This document shows positions 1-8,973 of a stretch of DNA of 59,012 nucleotides, in pieces. Under the pieces are notes generated by a model, which was not told the DNA's origin, searched no databases, and worked only from the letters and a program-made list of their open reading frames with translations. Source of the stretch: Planctomycetota bacterium (GTDB lineage: Bacteria; Planctomycetota; PUPC01; JACPCR01). The stretch spans positions 1 to 59,012 of the forward strand of contig JAQBXN010000039.1 of the NCBI GenBank assembly GCA_027625095.1, written 5' to 3'. Every line of letters begins with the position of its first letter. Position 1 is the stretch's first letter. A program made the translations under genes and the position numbers.

Positions 1-44
1 TCCGGGACAGTTAAAAGGGATATCATTCGGCCGAAGTTGGAAAC

Positions 45-1448
45 TTAATTTCGATCAAAGTCCTTAGCTTGCTCATTGTCAGCTTCGATGGGAGTCCATG
101 GTTCAGGGACGACTGGTTCCTTTCCCAGGTCCATCGTCCACCAGTCAGGAGGTGAGGGCTTAATGAATTGAGCATCAGTCTTGGCCAGCAACTTGTTTTC
201 TGCATCGAGGGCTTCGGCGAACAGTTTGTAATTTCCGGCTGCCAAGTTCGAAGTATCAAAGGTTGTCGTTGCCCTGCGGTTGGCGAACGGCACTTCGCTC
301 GACAGCTCGCCTGGCTGCACCTTCAGCCGAACTGTCTTCGCTTCGTTGAACTCAGTCTTGGCGATGACTCCGAGCTTGTTGGCCTTCAGGAAGTAGGGCG
401 TAGCTTCCACATCCAATGGCGGCGAGATGTAGAAAGACTGCACACCTTTGGCCAGCATGGTCTTTCCAAGAGAGACCTCGTAGAGCATCAGATACTCGCC
501 GATGGATTTCGTATCTTCAGCATCCCGATAGTCGGCCAGGACCTGATTCATGATGTCGTCGAACGACTGGAAGGTCGCCCCTTCTCCTTTGCTCGCCTGC
601 ACCGCGGAGGCTACTGCCGGAAAGTACTGCGGGCTGTTGGATTTGGGACGCTGCAGCCATTGGATCTTCGCCTCGGCGGCGTCCGCCTTCGGCCCGGCCA
701 ATTTGATTATGCCGTCACTCTCGAACCGAACCGCTGGTACTTCACCGGCAAAGACGATCGTTCCCGTTTCGCCTCGCTGCCGCCAGCCGACGTAAGGCCA
801 GGCGAAGAGCCGCGACCCGGACTTCCTCCAGGCCGAATAGAATTAGCAGTTCCACTGTGAACCTTCGGCTGGCGCATTTTCCAGATCGAGAACCTTAAAT
901 GGAATCTTCATCTCACCGCTCCATCCCGCCGGCGTTGTTGTCGCCTTGTAGACAATCGGTGGATCCCAGTATTTCCCTTCTCCATTATCGAACCGCCGGT
1001 CATAGAGAATCGAGGCCGCGTTGCCTGAAATATTGAACTGCTCTGGTATCCCGATCCTTGTGGTGAACTGAATATTCACCGTGTTATCCGACCCCTCGGT
1101 GTTGTCTCTGCCGGATTCGGCAGTGGCCTGCACCGGCAGTTCCTGAGGAGGCAGGTCCTGCCTGAACGCCCAATAAAGCGCTTCATCCGAATAGCACATC
1201 CACACCCAGGTCCGTTCTTTAGGAGGCACGCCATCCCCGGCCAACGGATCGCGGCTCAGCAACGAAGGAAAGAGTGTGGCATTTGCCCATTCCTGGTCGG
1301 AAATCGTACCGTCGATTTCGGGAGCTCTTTCGATCTTGGGAATCGCTACGATGGGAAACCGCCAGGTCTGATCGTATTTCTGAGCGCCTTCACTACAGAC
1401 ACTCTCACAACCCAGGGACACTAGAACCAACAGTAGCAGGTGATTCAT
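45..1448 (-). pseudogene. Secreted CBM9-like protein interrupted by one in-frame stop
   Basis: Two open segments, 843-1448 (N-terminal, 201 codons) and 45-701 (C-terminal), lie in the same frame. The 141 bp between them (47 codons) contain a single TAA at 843-841. Reading through it gives continuous CBM9-like sequence: ..GSQWNC-stop-FYSAWRKSGSRLFAW.. then ..GWRQRGETGTIVFAGEVP. The N-terminus has a hydrophobic signal (LLLLVLVSLGC, a poor lipobox). It is followed by the fold's usual opening, APEIDGTISDQEWANA, and the ALYWAF strand. The C-terminal half looks like a beta-rich accessory domain of unknown role. Such proteins are exported and are thought to bind carbohydrate. One substitution would restore about 467 codons, so this is either a very young pseudogene, a read-through gene or an assembly error. 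It is last in a minus-strand run, 185 bp after lpdA. Confidence 0.7.
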
Positions 1449-1633
1449 CTCAGTAGAGAAATTGGATTGAGCAAATTGTCCTGGGCATGTCAGTTCCCCG
1501 TTACCTCTCGATGCAAGAGAAGGGGTGATAATGATAACTGCCTTAGTAAGAGGGCCACATCTGTTCGTCTCCTCCTGTCGAGTCCACCATTCCCTCTTTC
1601 CAGTCTTCTAACACTGCCCTCTCCCAGAGCCAG

Positions 1634-3007
1634 CTACTTCATCGCATGGATGGGCTGGCCGAGGAAAAGTTCTGCGGCTTCCATGTACGCCTCCGACAGA
1701 GTCGGGTGGGGATGGATGGTTTCTGCGAGTTCTTCCACGGTCGCTTCAAGCCGGATGGCGATCGCGGCCTCTCCGATCAGTTCTGTAGCGTTGTAGCCGA
1801 CAATCTGGACCCCGAGGATTTGGGACGTTTTTTCGTCTGCTACGATCTTCACAAAGCCGGCGCCCTCTCCGAGCACCTGTGATTTGCCCAGGCCGATGAA
1901 TGGATATTTGGCCGTCTTTACCTGGCTTCCGTTTTCGCTGGCTTGAGCTTCCGTCAGACCAACGGAGGCGACTTCTGGTGCGGTGTAAATGCAGGATGGG
2001 ATCAGCGAATAATCCATGGCTGTGTTCTTACCCATCGCATGCTCTGCTGCGACGATCCCCTGCCGGCTGGCCGCGTGGGCAAGCAGTGACTGGCCGGTGA
2101 TATCACCCACCGCGTAAATGTTAGGAACTGAAGTCTGGCAATGTTCGTTCACTGCGATGGATGAACCGTTGATCTCAATACTCAGTCCGTCCAGCCCCAA
2201 TGCTGCCGAGTTCAACTTTCGTCCTGTGCTGATCATGGCCACATCCGCTTCGATCGTTTCGTCTCCGGCCACCGCTCTCACTTTTCCATCCTCCACCTTC
2301 ATGGAGACGATCTTGGTTCCAGTCCGAACGTCGACTCCTTTCTTCTTGAATGCCCTGGCCAACTCCTTGGACACGTCCGGGTCCAGGCCCGGCAGCACCT
2401 GGTCGAGCAGTTCGACCAGGTGGACCTTTACACCGAAATCAGAGAGCGCAGAAGCGAACTCGCATCCCGTGGCTCCGGCGCCGACGATGATAATTTCGGA
2501 AGGCAGTGACTCCCAGCGTAGAGCTTCGTCGCTGGTGATAACGTGTTTGCCATCGAATGGGAAAACCGGCAGGCGGGCGACCTCCGACCCCGTAGCGATG
2601 ATGATCTTGTCTGATTGGACCTTGGTCATCGCATCACCGTGTTCGACCGTGATCTCTCGTTTGCCCGTAAGCCTTGCAGTGCCCTGGATGACGGTGATCT
2701 TGCGGTTCTTCAACAGGGCGGTGATGCCATTGTTCAGGCGGCCGATGATCTCGTCTTTGTGCTTCGCAAGTTGCGCGTAGTTGAGCTCAATGTTGCCCGT
2801 GATACCAAAGGTGCCGGCCTTTTGAAAAGAGCTGTAAAGCTTAGCTGCGTGCAGCAACACCTTGCTTGGGATGCAGCCACGATTGAGGCAAGTCCCGCCC
2901 AGTTCATTTTTTTCGATCACGCAGACTTTGCCACCCGACTGGGCGGCACGTATGGCCGCAACGTAGCCACCGGGGCCTGCACCAATTACCGCAACGTCAT
3001 AACTCAT
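1634..3007 (-). CDS. lpdA: Dihydrolipoyl dehydrogenase (E3)
   Basis: Flavoprotein disulfide reductase that reoxidises the dihydrolipoyl groups of 2-oxoacid dehydrogenase or glycine cleavage complexes, passing electrons to NAD+. Visible features: an N-terminal FAD-binding GAGPGGYVAA, the redox disulfide in GGTCLNRGCIPSK, a second Rossmann motif IIVGAGATGCEFA for NAD, AVGDITGQSLLAHAA for FAD, and the C-terminal HPHPTLSEAY containing the catalytic His-Glu pair. At 457 aa it is full length. I place the start at the internal ATG (MSYDVAVIG) rather than four codons upstream, because GGAGAAGG lies five bases before it. No E1, E2 or lipoyl-protein gene is nearby, so the partner complex is encoded elsewhere. 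The gap to ribD is 182 bp. Confidence 0.95.
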   Translation of the reverse strand: MSYDVAVIGAGPGGYVAAIRAAQSGGKVCVIEKNELGGTCLNRGCIPSKVLLHAAKLYSSFQKAGTFGITGNIELNYAQLAKHKDEIIGRLNNGITALLKNRKITVIQGTARLTGKREITVEHGDAMTKVQSDKIIIATGSEVARLPVFPFDGKHVITSDEALRWESLPSEIIIVGAGATGCEFASALSDFGVKVHLVELLDQVLPGLDPDVSKELARAFKKKGVDVRTGTKIVSMKVEDGKVRAVAGDETIEADVAMISTGRKLNSAALGLDGLSIEINGSSIAVNEHCQTSVPNIYAVGDITGQSLLAHAASRQGIVAAEHAMGKNTAMDYSLIPSCIYTAPEVASVGLTEAQASENGSQVKTAKYPFIGLGKSQVLGEGAGFVKIVADEKTSQILGVQIVGYNATELIGEAAIAIRLEATVEELAETIHPHPTLSEAYMEAAELFLGQPIHAMK

Positions 3008-3189
3008 AGCCTTCTCCATAATGTGATTTCAAGCTCGCACCGCGTGAATTTGGGTGCGCTGGATCTGGTTTAATGTTTGTCCAATCTCCGCCCCTCGATG
3101 GCGGGCGTGATTGTATTGGGAGAGCCCGTTTTTGGCCATGAAGAGTGCGTTGCGAGAATCGAGATGCGGGCCGCCGGACCCGTCTGCAG

Positions 3190-4284
3190 CTACATAACCA
3201 GACCTTCCACCAGAAGGTCCTCGCCGAAACGCCTGGTGGTTACGTTCTGCAACCTGGCTGCCTGGCTCATGAGGTGCCAACCGGTCTCTGCCACCGGCGA
3301 CAATCCATCACCGATGATTTTGGGCGATTGATAAACCATCACTTTATCCACAAGCTTCTCTCTGAAAAATGCTCCAAGAACCTGCCGGCCACCTTCGACA
3401 AGCAAGTTTGTGATCTGACGCTGACCCAGACGATTCAGCAGGTAGCGCAGAGATGGTTTTCCCTGCCGGGAACGAACTTTCATAACTTCACATCCTGCTG
3501 ATTCCAGCGACTGGCATCTTTCATCCGAGCCGTCGGTGGTTACCACCAGAGTTCCGGCTTCCTGCGTGGTCCTGACTAGATTGGAATTGAGTGAAAGCCT
3601 CGCATGGCTGTCCAGAACTATGCGTAGTGGATTTCGCCCACTCGGCAGCCGGCATGTCAGCAACGGGTCGTCCGCCTGAGCGGTGCCGATGCCTATGAGG
3701 ATAGCGTCGACGCGATCCCGAACCTGGTGTACGTGACGCCTGGCCTTCTCGCCTGTCACCCATTTGGAGTCGCCGGTGAAGGTGGCGATCTGGCCGTCAA
3801 GAGTCATGGCCCACTTTGCGATGATGAACGGGCGCCCCTGATTCCTGAGAGTGAGGTACGGCGCGTTGAGCTTTCTTGCTTCATCTTCTAACAGGCCGTT
3901 CTCGACCTTGATGCCTGCTTGTTTGAGTGTCTCGAAGCCCCGCCCGGAGACCCGCTCGTCCGGATCGGTCATGGCCGAAACGACACGGCTTACACCTGCT
4001 TTGATCAGGAGCTGAGTGCAGGGCGGAGTCTTGCCGAAATGATTGCAGGGCTCGAGGGTGACGTAGACGGTGGAGCCCTTCGCCTTCGCACCAGCATTTT
4101 TAATTGCATTTACTTCTGCGTGCGGGCCGCCGAAGAGTTGGTGAAAGCCTTCGCCGATAACCTTTCCATTTTTCACCACAACTGCACCGACCATTGGATT
4201 GGGCTCGACGCGCCCCTGGCCTTTTGCAGCGAGTTTGAGCGCGCGATGCATGTGCCGTATGTCGAGATCAGTCCACTCGGGCAT
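3190..4284 (-). CDS. ribD: Bifunctional riboflavin deaminase/reductase RibD
   Basis: Catalyses the second and third steps of riboflavin synthesis: deamination of diaminohydroxyphosphoribosylaminopyrimidine, then reduction of the ribosyl side chain with NADPH. The N-terminal deaminase (about residues 1-145) has the zinc site HAEVNAI and the EPCNHFGKTPPC signature. The C-terminal reductase (about 150-364) begins RPFIIAKWAMTLDGQIA, includes TGEKARRHVHQVRDRVDAILIGIGT, and ends with LLVEGG. Its length (364 aa) is normal. Its ATG shares one base with the TGA of the upstream PIG-L gene (TGATG), so the two are probably translationally coupled. No other rib gene is seen in the window. Confidence 0.95.
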   Translation of the reverse strand: MPEWTDLDIRHMHRALKLAAKGQGRVEPNPMVGAVVVKNGKVIGEGFHQLFGGPHAEVNAIKNAGAKAKGSTVYVTLEPCNHFGKTPPCTQLLIKAGVSRVVSAMTDPDERVSGRGFETLKQAGIKVENGLLEDEARKLNAPYLTLRNQGRPFIIAKWAMTLDGQIATFTGDSKWVTGEKARRHVHQVRDRVDAILIGIGTAQADDPLLTCRLPSGRNPLRIVLDSHARLSLNSNLVRTTQEAGTLVVTTDGSDERCQSLESAGCEVMKVRSRQGKPSLRYLLNRLGQRQITNLLVEGGRQVLGAFFREKLVDKVMVYQSPKIIGDGLSPVAETGWHLMSQAARLQNVTTRRFGEDLLVEGLVM

Positions 4285-4970
4285 CAGACCAGCTCCGACA
4301 TATTATGAATTCCGAAGGCCTCTTTACTGAAGAGTGGTTCCGCGTATTCCACCCCGATGAGCTTGCCGTAGTATTCTTCGCCACGCCATGATTGTTTGAT
4401 GGGGCCGGGCTGCGATTTGTAGCAGGCCAGCGCCTCGAGTTTTGCATCCCACTGTTCCGAGATGTCGACAATGAAGCTTGGCTTTACCTGCTCTTCGGTG
4501 ACACCGAGTCCAAAGTAGTAATACATTTTCGGCGTCCACCACGGCTCATTCGGCCAGGGCTGGCCATACATATTGGTCTTGTGGAGCTTGGCATAAAAGC
4601 GGGCGGCCTCGCAGATGGCGCACACCGCGTGGTGATCCGGATGAGCACCACCTGGGTATGGAATAAGAAGCATGCGCGGCCGATATTCCCGGATGATCTC
4701 AGCAACCTTGCGGCGGCTCTCAAGGTTGTCTTCGATGTATCGATTACGGAGGTCGAGAATCACACGCTCGACGCCGAGTGCAGAGGCTGCGGATTTCGCT
4801 TCTTTTATCCGGGTAACGGGATCGCCGTGAGGCGTAGGTTCGCCGTTACTGACATCGCAGATGACAACCTTCCAACCGATTTGAATCATCTTGATGAGCA
4901 TACCCCCGACCGCAATCTCTATGTCGTCAGGGTGGGAGCCGATGGCCAGAATGTCGATGTTGTCAGACAT
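4284..4970 (-). CDS. PIG-L/LmbE family deacetylase
   Basis: Zinc-dependent amide hydrolase of the family that includes N-acetylglucosaminyl-phosphatidylinositol deacetylase, MshB and BshB. The N-terminus has the metal-binding SHPDDIEIAVGG, and the second site is GGAHPDHHAVC about 110 residues later. The central stretch RNRYIEDNLESRRKVAEIIREYRPRML is typical of the BshB1-like branch. It is 228 aa, cytosolic, with no signal peptide. The substrate is probably an N-acetyl-amino sugar conjugate. Lying next to murQ, it could serve amino-sugar recycling, or it could deacetylate a bacillithiol-like thiol precursor; no bshA or bshC is present to decide. It overlaps ribD by one base. Confidence 0.88.
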   Translation of the reverse strand: MSDNIDILAIGSHPDDIEIAVGGMLIKMIQIGWKVVICDVSNGEPTPHGDPVTRIKEAKSAASALGVERVILDLRNRYIEDNLESRRKVAEIIREYRPRMLLIPYPGGAHPDHHAVCAICEAARFYAKLHKTNMYGQPWPNEPWWTPKMYYYFGLGVTEEQVKPSFIVDISEQWDAKLEALACYKSQPGPIKQSWRGEEYYGKLIGVEYAEPLFSKEAFGIHNMSELV

Positions 4971-5038
4971 GGAATTTATGGAGATTTAGAAGTGCGGAGA
5001 TTCTATTGGAAGATTGGGCAAGCAAGGTTGCAAGCGGT

Positions 5039-5935
5039 TCATCGAATGTCTCCGATGACGTCTCTGAGAATCCCGTTGCTTTCGACAAGAATTTTCTTGG
5101 CCCTGGATGGTGTTGTGCCCTTGATACCCATGACGATGGCGACCTTTGTATCGCCGCCTGCGCGCATGATCAGCCGCTCCGCTTCCTTTCGCTCGACTTT
5201 TGTCAAGGCCATAACGATCCGGCACGCTCGATCTTGAAGCTTCTGGTTCTTCACCTGCAGGTCGACCATCAGGTTGCCATAGACTTTGCCGAGTCGAACC
5301 ATTACTGCCGTACTGATGGTGTTGAGGATGAGCTTCGTGGCGGTTCCGGCCTTCATCCTTGTTGAGCCGGTGACGACTTCCGGGCCGACCACCGGGTTGA
5401 TGATCAGGCTGGCGAGGGAGTGGTTTATATTCGGATTGAAACAAAGAAGTATGGTAAGGGCCTGCCGGGCCTCGGCCTCTTCAAGCGCCGCGAGGACGAA
5501 AGGCGCGGTGCCGCTGGCGCTGATTCCAAAGACAACGTCATTTTCGGTAATTCGCTTCTCTCGGATCTTTTTGCGGCCCATGCCTGCATTGTCCTCGGAG
5601 TTTTCAATCGAAGAGGTGAGTGCGGGAATACCTCCGGCGATAATTCCCTGGACCATTTCTGGATCTGTGCCGTAAGTGGGAGGGCATTCCGAGGCATCAA
5701 GCACACCCAGCCGACCGCTCGTGCCGGCGCCAATGTAGAAGAGACGGCCTCCGGCCCTCAATGCATCTGAGATTTCATCCACAGCCGCAGCCACCTGCTT
5801 CCTGACTTTCTTAACTGCACGCAGCACTTCCGCGTCCTCCTTCTGGATCAGATCGACCATCTCCAGCGAGGTGCAGGCATCCAAGTCCGTGGTGCGCTTG
5901 TTTCTTGATTCGGTGATCAGGTTTTGATAATTCAT
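5039..5935 (-). CDS. murQ: N-acetylmuramic acid 6-phosphate etherase MurQ
   Basis: Cleaves the D-lactyl ether of MurNAc-6-phosphate to give GlcNAc-6-phosphate and lactate in peptidoglycan recycling. The protein (298 aa, normal length) opens with LITESRNKRTTDLD. Its SIS domain contains GGRLFYIGAGTSGRLGVLDASECPPTYG, a near-perfect family signature, and later NPVVGPEVVTGSTRMKAGTATKLILN. The C-terminal part, LTKVERKEAERLIMRAGGDTKVAIVM, is the helical tail. It is cytosolic. It sits 25 bp after DUF4416 and 68 bp before the PIG-L gene in the same direction. No MurNAc kinase or amidase was found beside it. Confidence 0.95.
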   Translation of the reverse strand: MNYQNLITESRNKRTTDLDACTSLEMVDLIQKEDAEVLRAVKKVRKQVAAAVDEISDALRAGGRLFYIGAGTSGRLGVLDASECPPTYGTDPEMVQGIIAGGIPALTSSIENSEDNAGMGRKKIREKRITENDVVFGISASGTAPFVLAALEEAEARQALTILLCFNPNINHSLASLIINPVVGPEVVTGSTRMKAGTATKLILNTISTAVMVRLGKVYGNLMVDLQVKNQKLQDRACRIVMALTKVERKEAERLIMRAGGDTKVAIVMGIKGTTPSRAKKILVESNGILRDVIGDIR

Positions 5936-5960
5936 TTGAAACGAGGCTGCGGAGGAAACT

Positions 5961-6509
5961 TCACTTCTTGCCCTCTCTCTTTAATTGCTGCATGTAGCGG
6001 GCGCGGGCTTCGTTAAAGAACTTTATGGATTCGGCGGCCTTGTAGTCCGGGTAAGTCCATCGGGAAGGACGAAATGTGCCGTCTATGAACTGCAGTGTGA
6101 TTTCGCCGTAGATACCGCGGGTGAGATAAATGCGGTGGACGTAGTTTTTCGTCGTCGCCAGGAAAAGTCCACTTGCTGAGAAATAACCTGGATCGATATT
6201 TACAGGTCGGGAGACATCGCAGTCTATCTGGGCCGTCAGCCTTATCTCCAGGTCATTTGTTTTCAATTTTGCGTCGGGCAGGCAATCAGGCTCGACGAGT
6301 GGCTGAAAAATTGCGAATTGTCGATGGAGCGTCTGCCCCATCTCTTCTGCGTAATAGTCCGTATATTCGAACGGCATCAAAGGACTCCGCTTCTCAAGCG
6401 TGCCAAATTCTTGTTCGCACATTTCGAAGGCAAGGTCCAGCCATTCCTCCTCAGCGGAGAGAAGGCCAACGAAAAGTTTGACGGGATAGACTGTTCGAAG
6501 TTCTCCCAT
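5961..6509 (-). CDS. DUF4416 family protein
   Basis: 182-aa cytosolic protein that I recognise as DUF4416 from its opening PVKLFVGLLSAEEEWLDLAFEMCEQEFG, the central SPLMPFEYTDYYAEEMG, and GYFSASGLFLATTKNYVHRIYLTRGIYGEITL near the end. The function of the family is not known to me. The protein has no signal peptide or membrane segment and is rich in acidic and aromatic residues. It lies between the transporter (46 bp upstream) and murQ (25 bp downstream), so co-transcription is likely. It gives no direct clue to the role of either neighbour. Confidence 0.85.
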   Translation of the reverse strand: MGELRTVYPVKLFVGLLSAEEEWLDLAFEMCEQEFGTLEKRSPLMPFEYTDYYAEEMGQTLHRQFAIFQPLVEPDCLPDAKLKTNDLEIRLTAQIDCDVSRPVNIDPGYFSASGLFLATTKNYVHRIYLTRGIYGEITLQFIDGTFRPSRWTYPDYKAAESIKFFNEARARYMQQLKREGKK

Positions 6510-6554
6510 ACAGGACGCCTTTACTCAGGCAGAGGGCCGCTCGCGAGGGTGGGC

Positions 6555-8819
6555 CTACAGAAAGCCGAGTTCCCAACCCAGACAAGCAATGGCAAAACCA
6601 ACGTAAACCGCAGAGGCCACCAGCATCATGATGGTACAGACAGGGCCGGGGCGGGCGGGTTTCGGCAGGTAACGGTAATTGATGAAGAGTGTCAAGGGTA
6701 CATAGAGGGCCATGGCGAAGCCGCCCATGTAGGCGGCGTTAAAGAGGAAAGACAATTCACTGACATTCCTCTCTTCCATTACCCCGGTGATCAGGCAGCC
6801 GGCAATCATCCAGCCACCGGCAAAGACCATGTACCACCAGCCCACGCCGCGCTTCTTGGCACCATTGAAATTGGTGTAAATGATGTCGGCCATGGAGCGG
6901 GCGACGCCGTCAATAAGGGCGAGCTGAGTGCCGAAAAGGGTCGCTACGCCAACGACAAGAAAGATGGTGCGACCGATGGGCCCCCACACACTCCCGAGAA
7001 CCATGGCTTCTCCATAAATCAGCTTGCCCTGGGGTGGGACGATTCCGTTCGGATAAAGGACAGCCAGAGCTGCGAATATGAACAAAAGAATGGTGATCGT
7101 ATTGAGGCCGAAGAAGAAGAATGTCTGATCCTGAATGATGTAATGCCACCAACTCTTAAATCGTTTCGTGTTTTCTTCCGTTGCTTCCCATGTGTATCCG
7201 GTGGATGGGACGGCTTCGTCACGGTCTCTCAGCGGGTTGCGCATCTCGGGAATAAGAGATCCCATCCCGATGTTCTTGTCTCTCAGATAAAAGGTGTAGA
7301 ACAGATTTGCCGTCCCCCCGGCGCCGGCAAAAACGATGGCGATGAAGAACGCTTTGATGGATATCCCCGGATCTCGATGGATTCCATTTGTGAAAGTGGA
7401 TCGGACGAGCTGTTTTTTCGTACTGAGGAAACTGTGAGGCACGAATTGTTCGCCTTCTTTCCTGTAAAGCGCACTGGCGGTGGCTGCCACCCAGACGGTG
7501 CCGTCATTCTCGATAAACACTTTCTGGAAGCTCAGACCTTCCTTTGAAAAAGCTTGTTTGAACTGTCCGCCAGTGAATTGGTAAATGCCTTTCAAGTGAG
7601 CTGCGATCCAGATGGTGCCATCCGGCGATGCTCCGATGTCTTGAAAAAGGATGCCCTCAGGGAGTCCTCCCTTGTATTCAGTAACCTTTTCCCCCTCGAG
7701 GTGGTAGAGCTCGGACCGGGTGGCTGCCCAAACACTGCCATCCTGAGCCGCACAGATAGCTTTGAAATTTCTGGTACGGGTGCTCACCTTGCGGAACTGT
7801 TCGCCATTCCAGGCATAGAGATCCCCGCTGGCAATCCAGAGAGTTTGGCCATCAGCTCCGCTCTTTCCGGCTTGAGGAAGCAAATCCACCACTTCGTCAA
7901 AAGGGGCCTCCAACTTGGTGAGCTCCCCTTCGCTTTGGCGGTAGAGGCCCTGGTCCGTTCCAAACCAGAGATTCTTTTCTGTTTCACACATGGCCGTGAC
8001 TTTCCGGCTTTCAAGACCCTCCACAGGGCTGAAATCAAGGCCGTCGAACGAATGTGCTCCCTGCTCTACGCCAAAATAGAGAGGCCCGCCTTTGGGGCGG
8101 AAAACGCTGAGCACTTTACCGCCTTTGAGATCGCGCGTTCCGTCGAACACCACAGTGTTGCCGTTATGAAACCTCAGGGCACCGGCATCCGTGGCCAACC
8201 AATAGGCCCCCTCAGTTTCACGATGCCCGATATTCACCAGACCCTTGCCGAGCTGTTTCCATGTGTCCGCAGAACCTACTGCAACTACCACCGCAATCAG
8301 TCCGACGGTGACGATGATTACCATGGCCTCAATGCTCTTCTCGACGGACTTGTACATTATCTTGGGCCCGAAGAGAATGAGGGCCGCAATGCCAAAAGTG
8401 ACGGTCGTCCAGAAAGTATCCGAACCCCAACCCTCGGGGCCGAAGATGAGCGCCTTCAGGGCGAGACCTGATGCCCGAGCCCAGCCAGGTGCTATCCAGG
8501 CAACAAACGTTAACAGCATGAAAACTGGTGCAAACCCACGCCACACCCGCGCATACCCTGTGAAAACGGTCTCACCGGTTGCTATCGTCCAGCGACCGAC
8601 CTCGAGGTTGATCCAGAACTGGAGGAAGACCCCCATGACCGCCGCCCAGATCATCGTCGCACCAAATTCTGCTGCGATGCGAGGCCAGATGATGATCTCA
8701 CCCGCGCCGATGGACAGTCCTACCAGAACGGCGCCCGGTCCGGCCATTTTCCAGAAGGGAAGTTTCCGCTCCGGCATGACCTCTGATTTCAGTTCCTGAA
8801 GCGGTTCGAAAATTCCCAT
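6555..8819 (-). CDS. Nramp-like membrane transporter with inserted seven-blade propeller
   Basis: 754 aa from the ATG at 8819, preceded by GAGGGAAGAA. A TTG start 21 codons upstream has no better site. The N-terminal membrane part (about residues 24-185) and the C-terminal membrane part (about 485-754) match one LeuT-fold Nramp-related transporter: GPGAVLVGLSIGAGE in TM1, FAGAGGTANLFYTFYLRDKNIGMG near TM6, and GTQLALIDGVARSMAD later. Between TM5 and TM6, about 280 residues (7383-8222) are replaced by soluble sequence with seven W/Y-x-A/G blades, including LWFGTDQGLYR, VWAATRSELYHLEG and IWIAAHLKGIYQFTG. The repeats resemble two-component-regulator propellers. The DPGN and MPH metal-site motifs of true Nramps are absent (SIGAGE and GAGGTAN instead), so manganese or iron should not be assumed as substrate. 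First gene of the minus-strand run. Confidence 0.88.
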   Translation of the reverse strand: MGIFEPLQELKSEVMPERKLPFWKMAGPGAVLVGLSIGAGEIIIWPRIAAEFGATMIWAAVMGVFLQFWINLEVGRWTIATGETVFTGYARVWRGFAPVFMLLTFVAWIAPGWARASGLALKALIFGPEGWGSDTFWTTVTFGIAALILFGPKIMYKSVEKSIEAMVIIVTVGLIAVVVAVGSADTWKQLGKGLVNIGHRETEGAYWLATDAGALRFHNGNTVVFDGTRDLKGGKVLSVFRPKGGPLYFGVEQGAHSFDGLDFSPVEGLESRKVTAMCETEKNLWFGTDQGLYRQSEGELTKLEAPFDEVVDLLPQAGKSGADGQTLWIASGDLYAWNGEQFRKVSTRTRNFKAICAAQDGSVWAATRSELYHLEGEKVTEYKGGLPEGILFQDIGASPDGTIWIAAHLKGIYQFTGGQFKQAFSKEGLSFQKVFIENDGTVWVAATASALYRKEGEQFVPHSFLSTKKQLVRSTFTNGIHRDPGISIKAFFIAIVFAGAGGTANLFYTFYLRDKNIGMGSLIPEMRNPLRDRDEAVPSTGYTWEATEENTKRFKSWWHYIIQDQTFFFFGLNTITILLFIFAALAVLYPNGIVPPQGKLIYGEAMVLGSVWGPIGRTIFLVVGVATLFGTQLALIDGVARSMADIIYTNFNGAKKRGVGWWYMVFAGGWMIAGCLITGVMEERNVSELSFLFNAAYMGGFAMALYVPLTLFINYRYLPKPARPGPVCTIMMLVASAVYVGFAIACLGWELGFL

Positions 8820-8973
8820 TCGAGATTCTTCCCTCTGTGAATTGGTTTTATTCAACGTAAACGATATCCAGGGTAAGGACAATTGGATAGGCTCGCGCCC
8901 TCCAGACGGATAGCATTAACCGCTGTGTCGGCGGCATGGACATCCGGTCCCGCTTCTTCTTGCAGGATTTGCC

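Noticed and set aside
6318..7547. 409-codon plus-strand open frame
   Set aside because: Lies antisense to the transporter gene; composition (many His, Gly, Asp) and lack of any motif mark it as a shadow frame.
7554..8471. 305-codon plus-strand open frame opposite the propeller
   Set aside because: Shadow of the propeller coding region without a ribosome site or family-like pattern.
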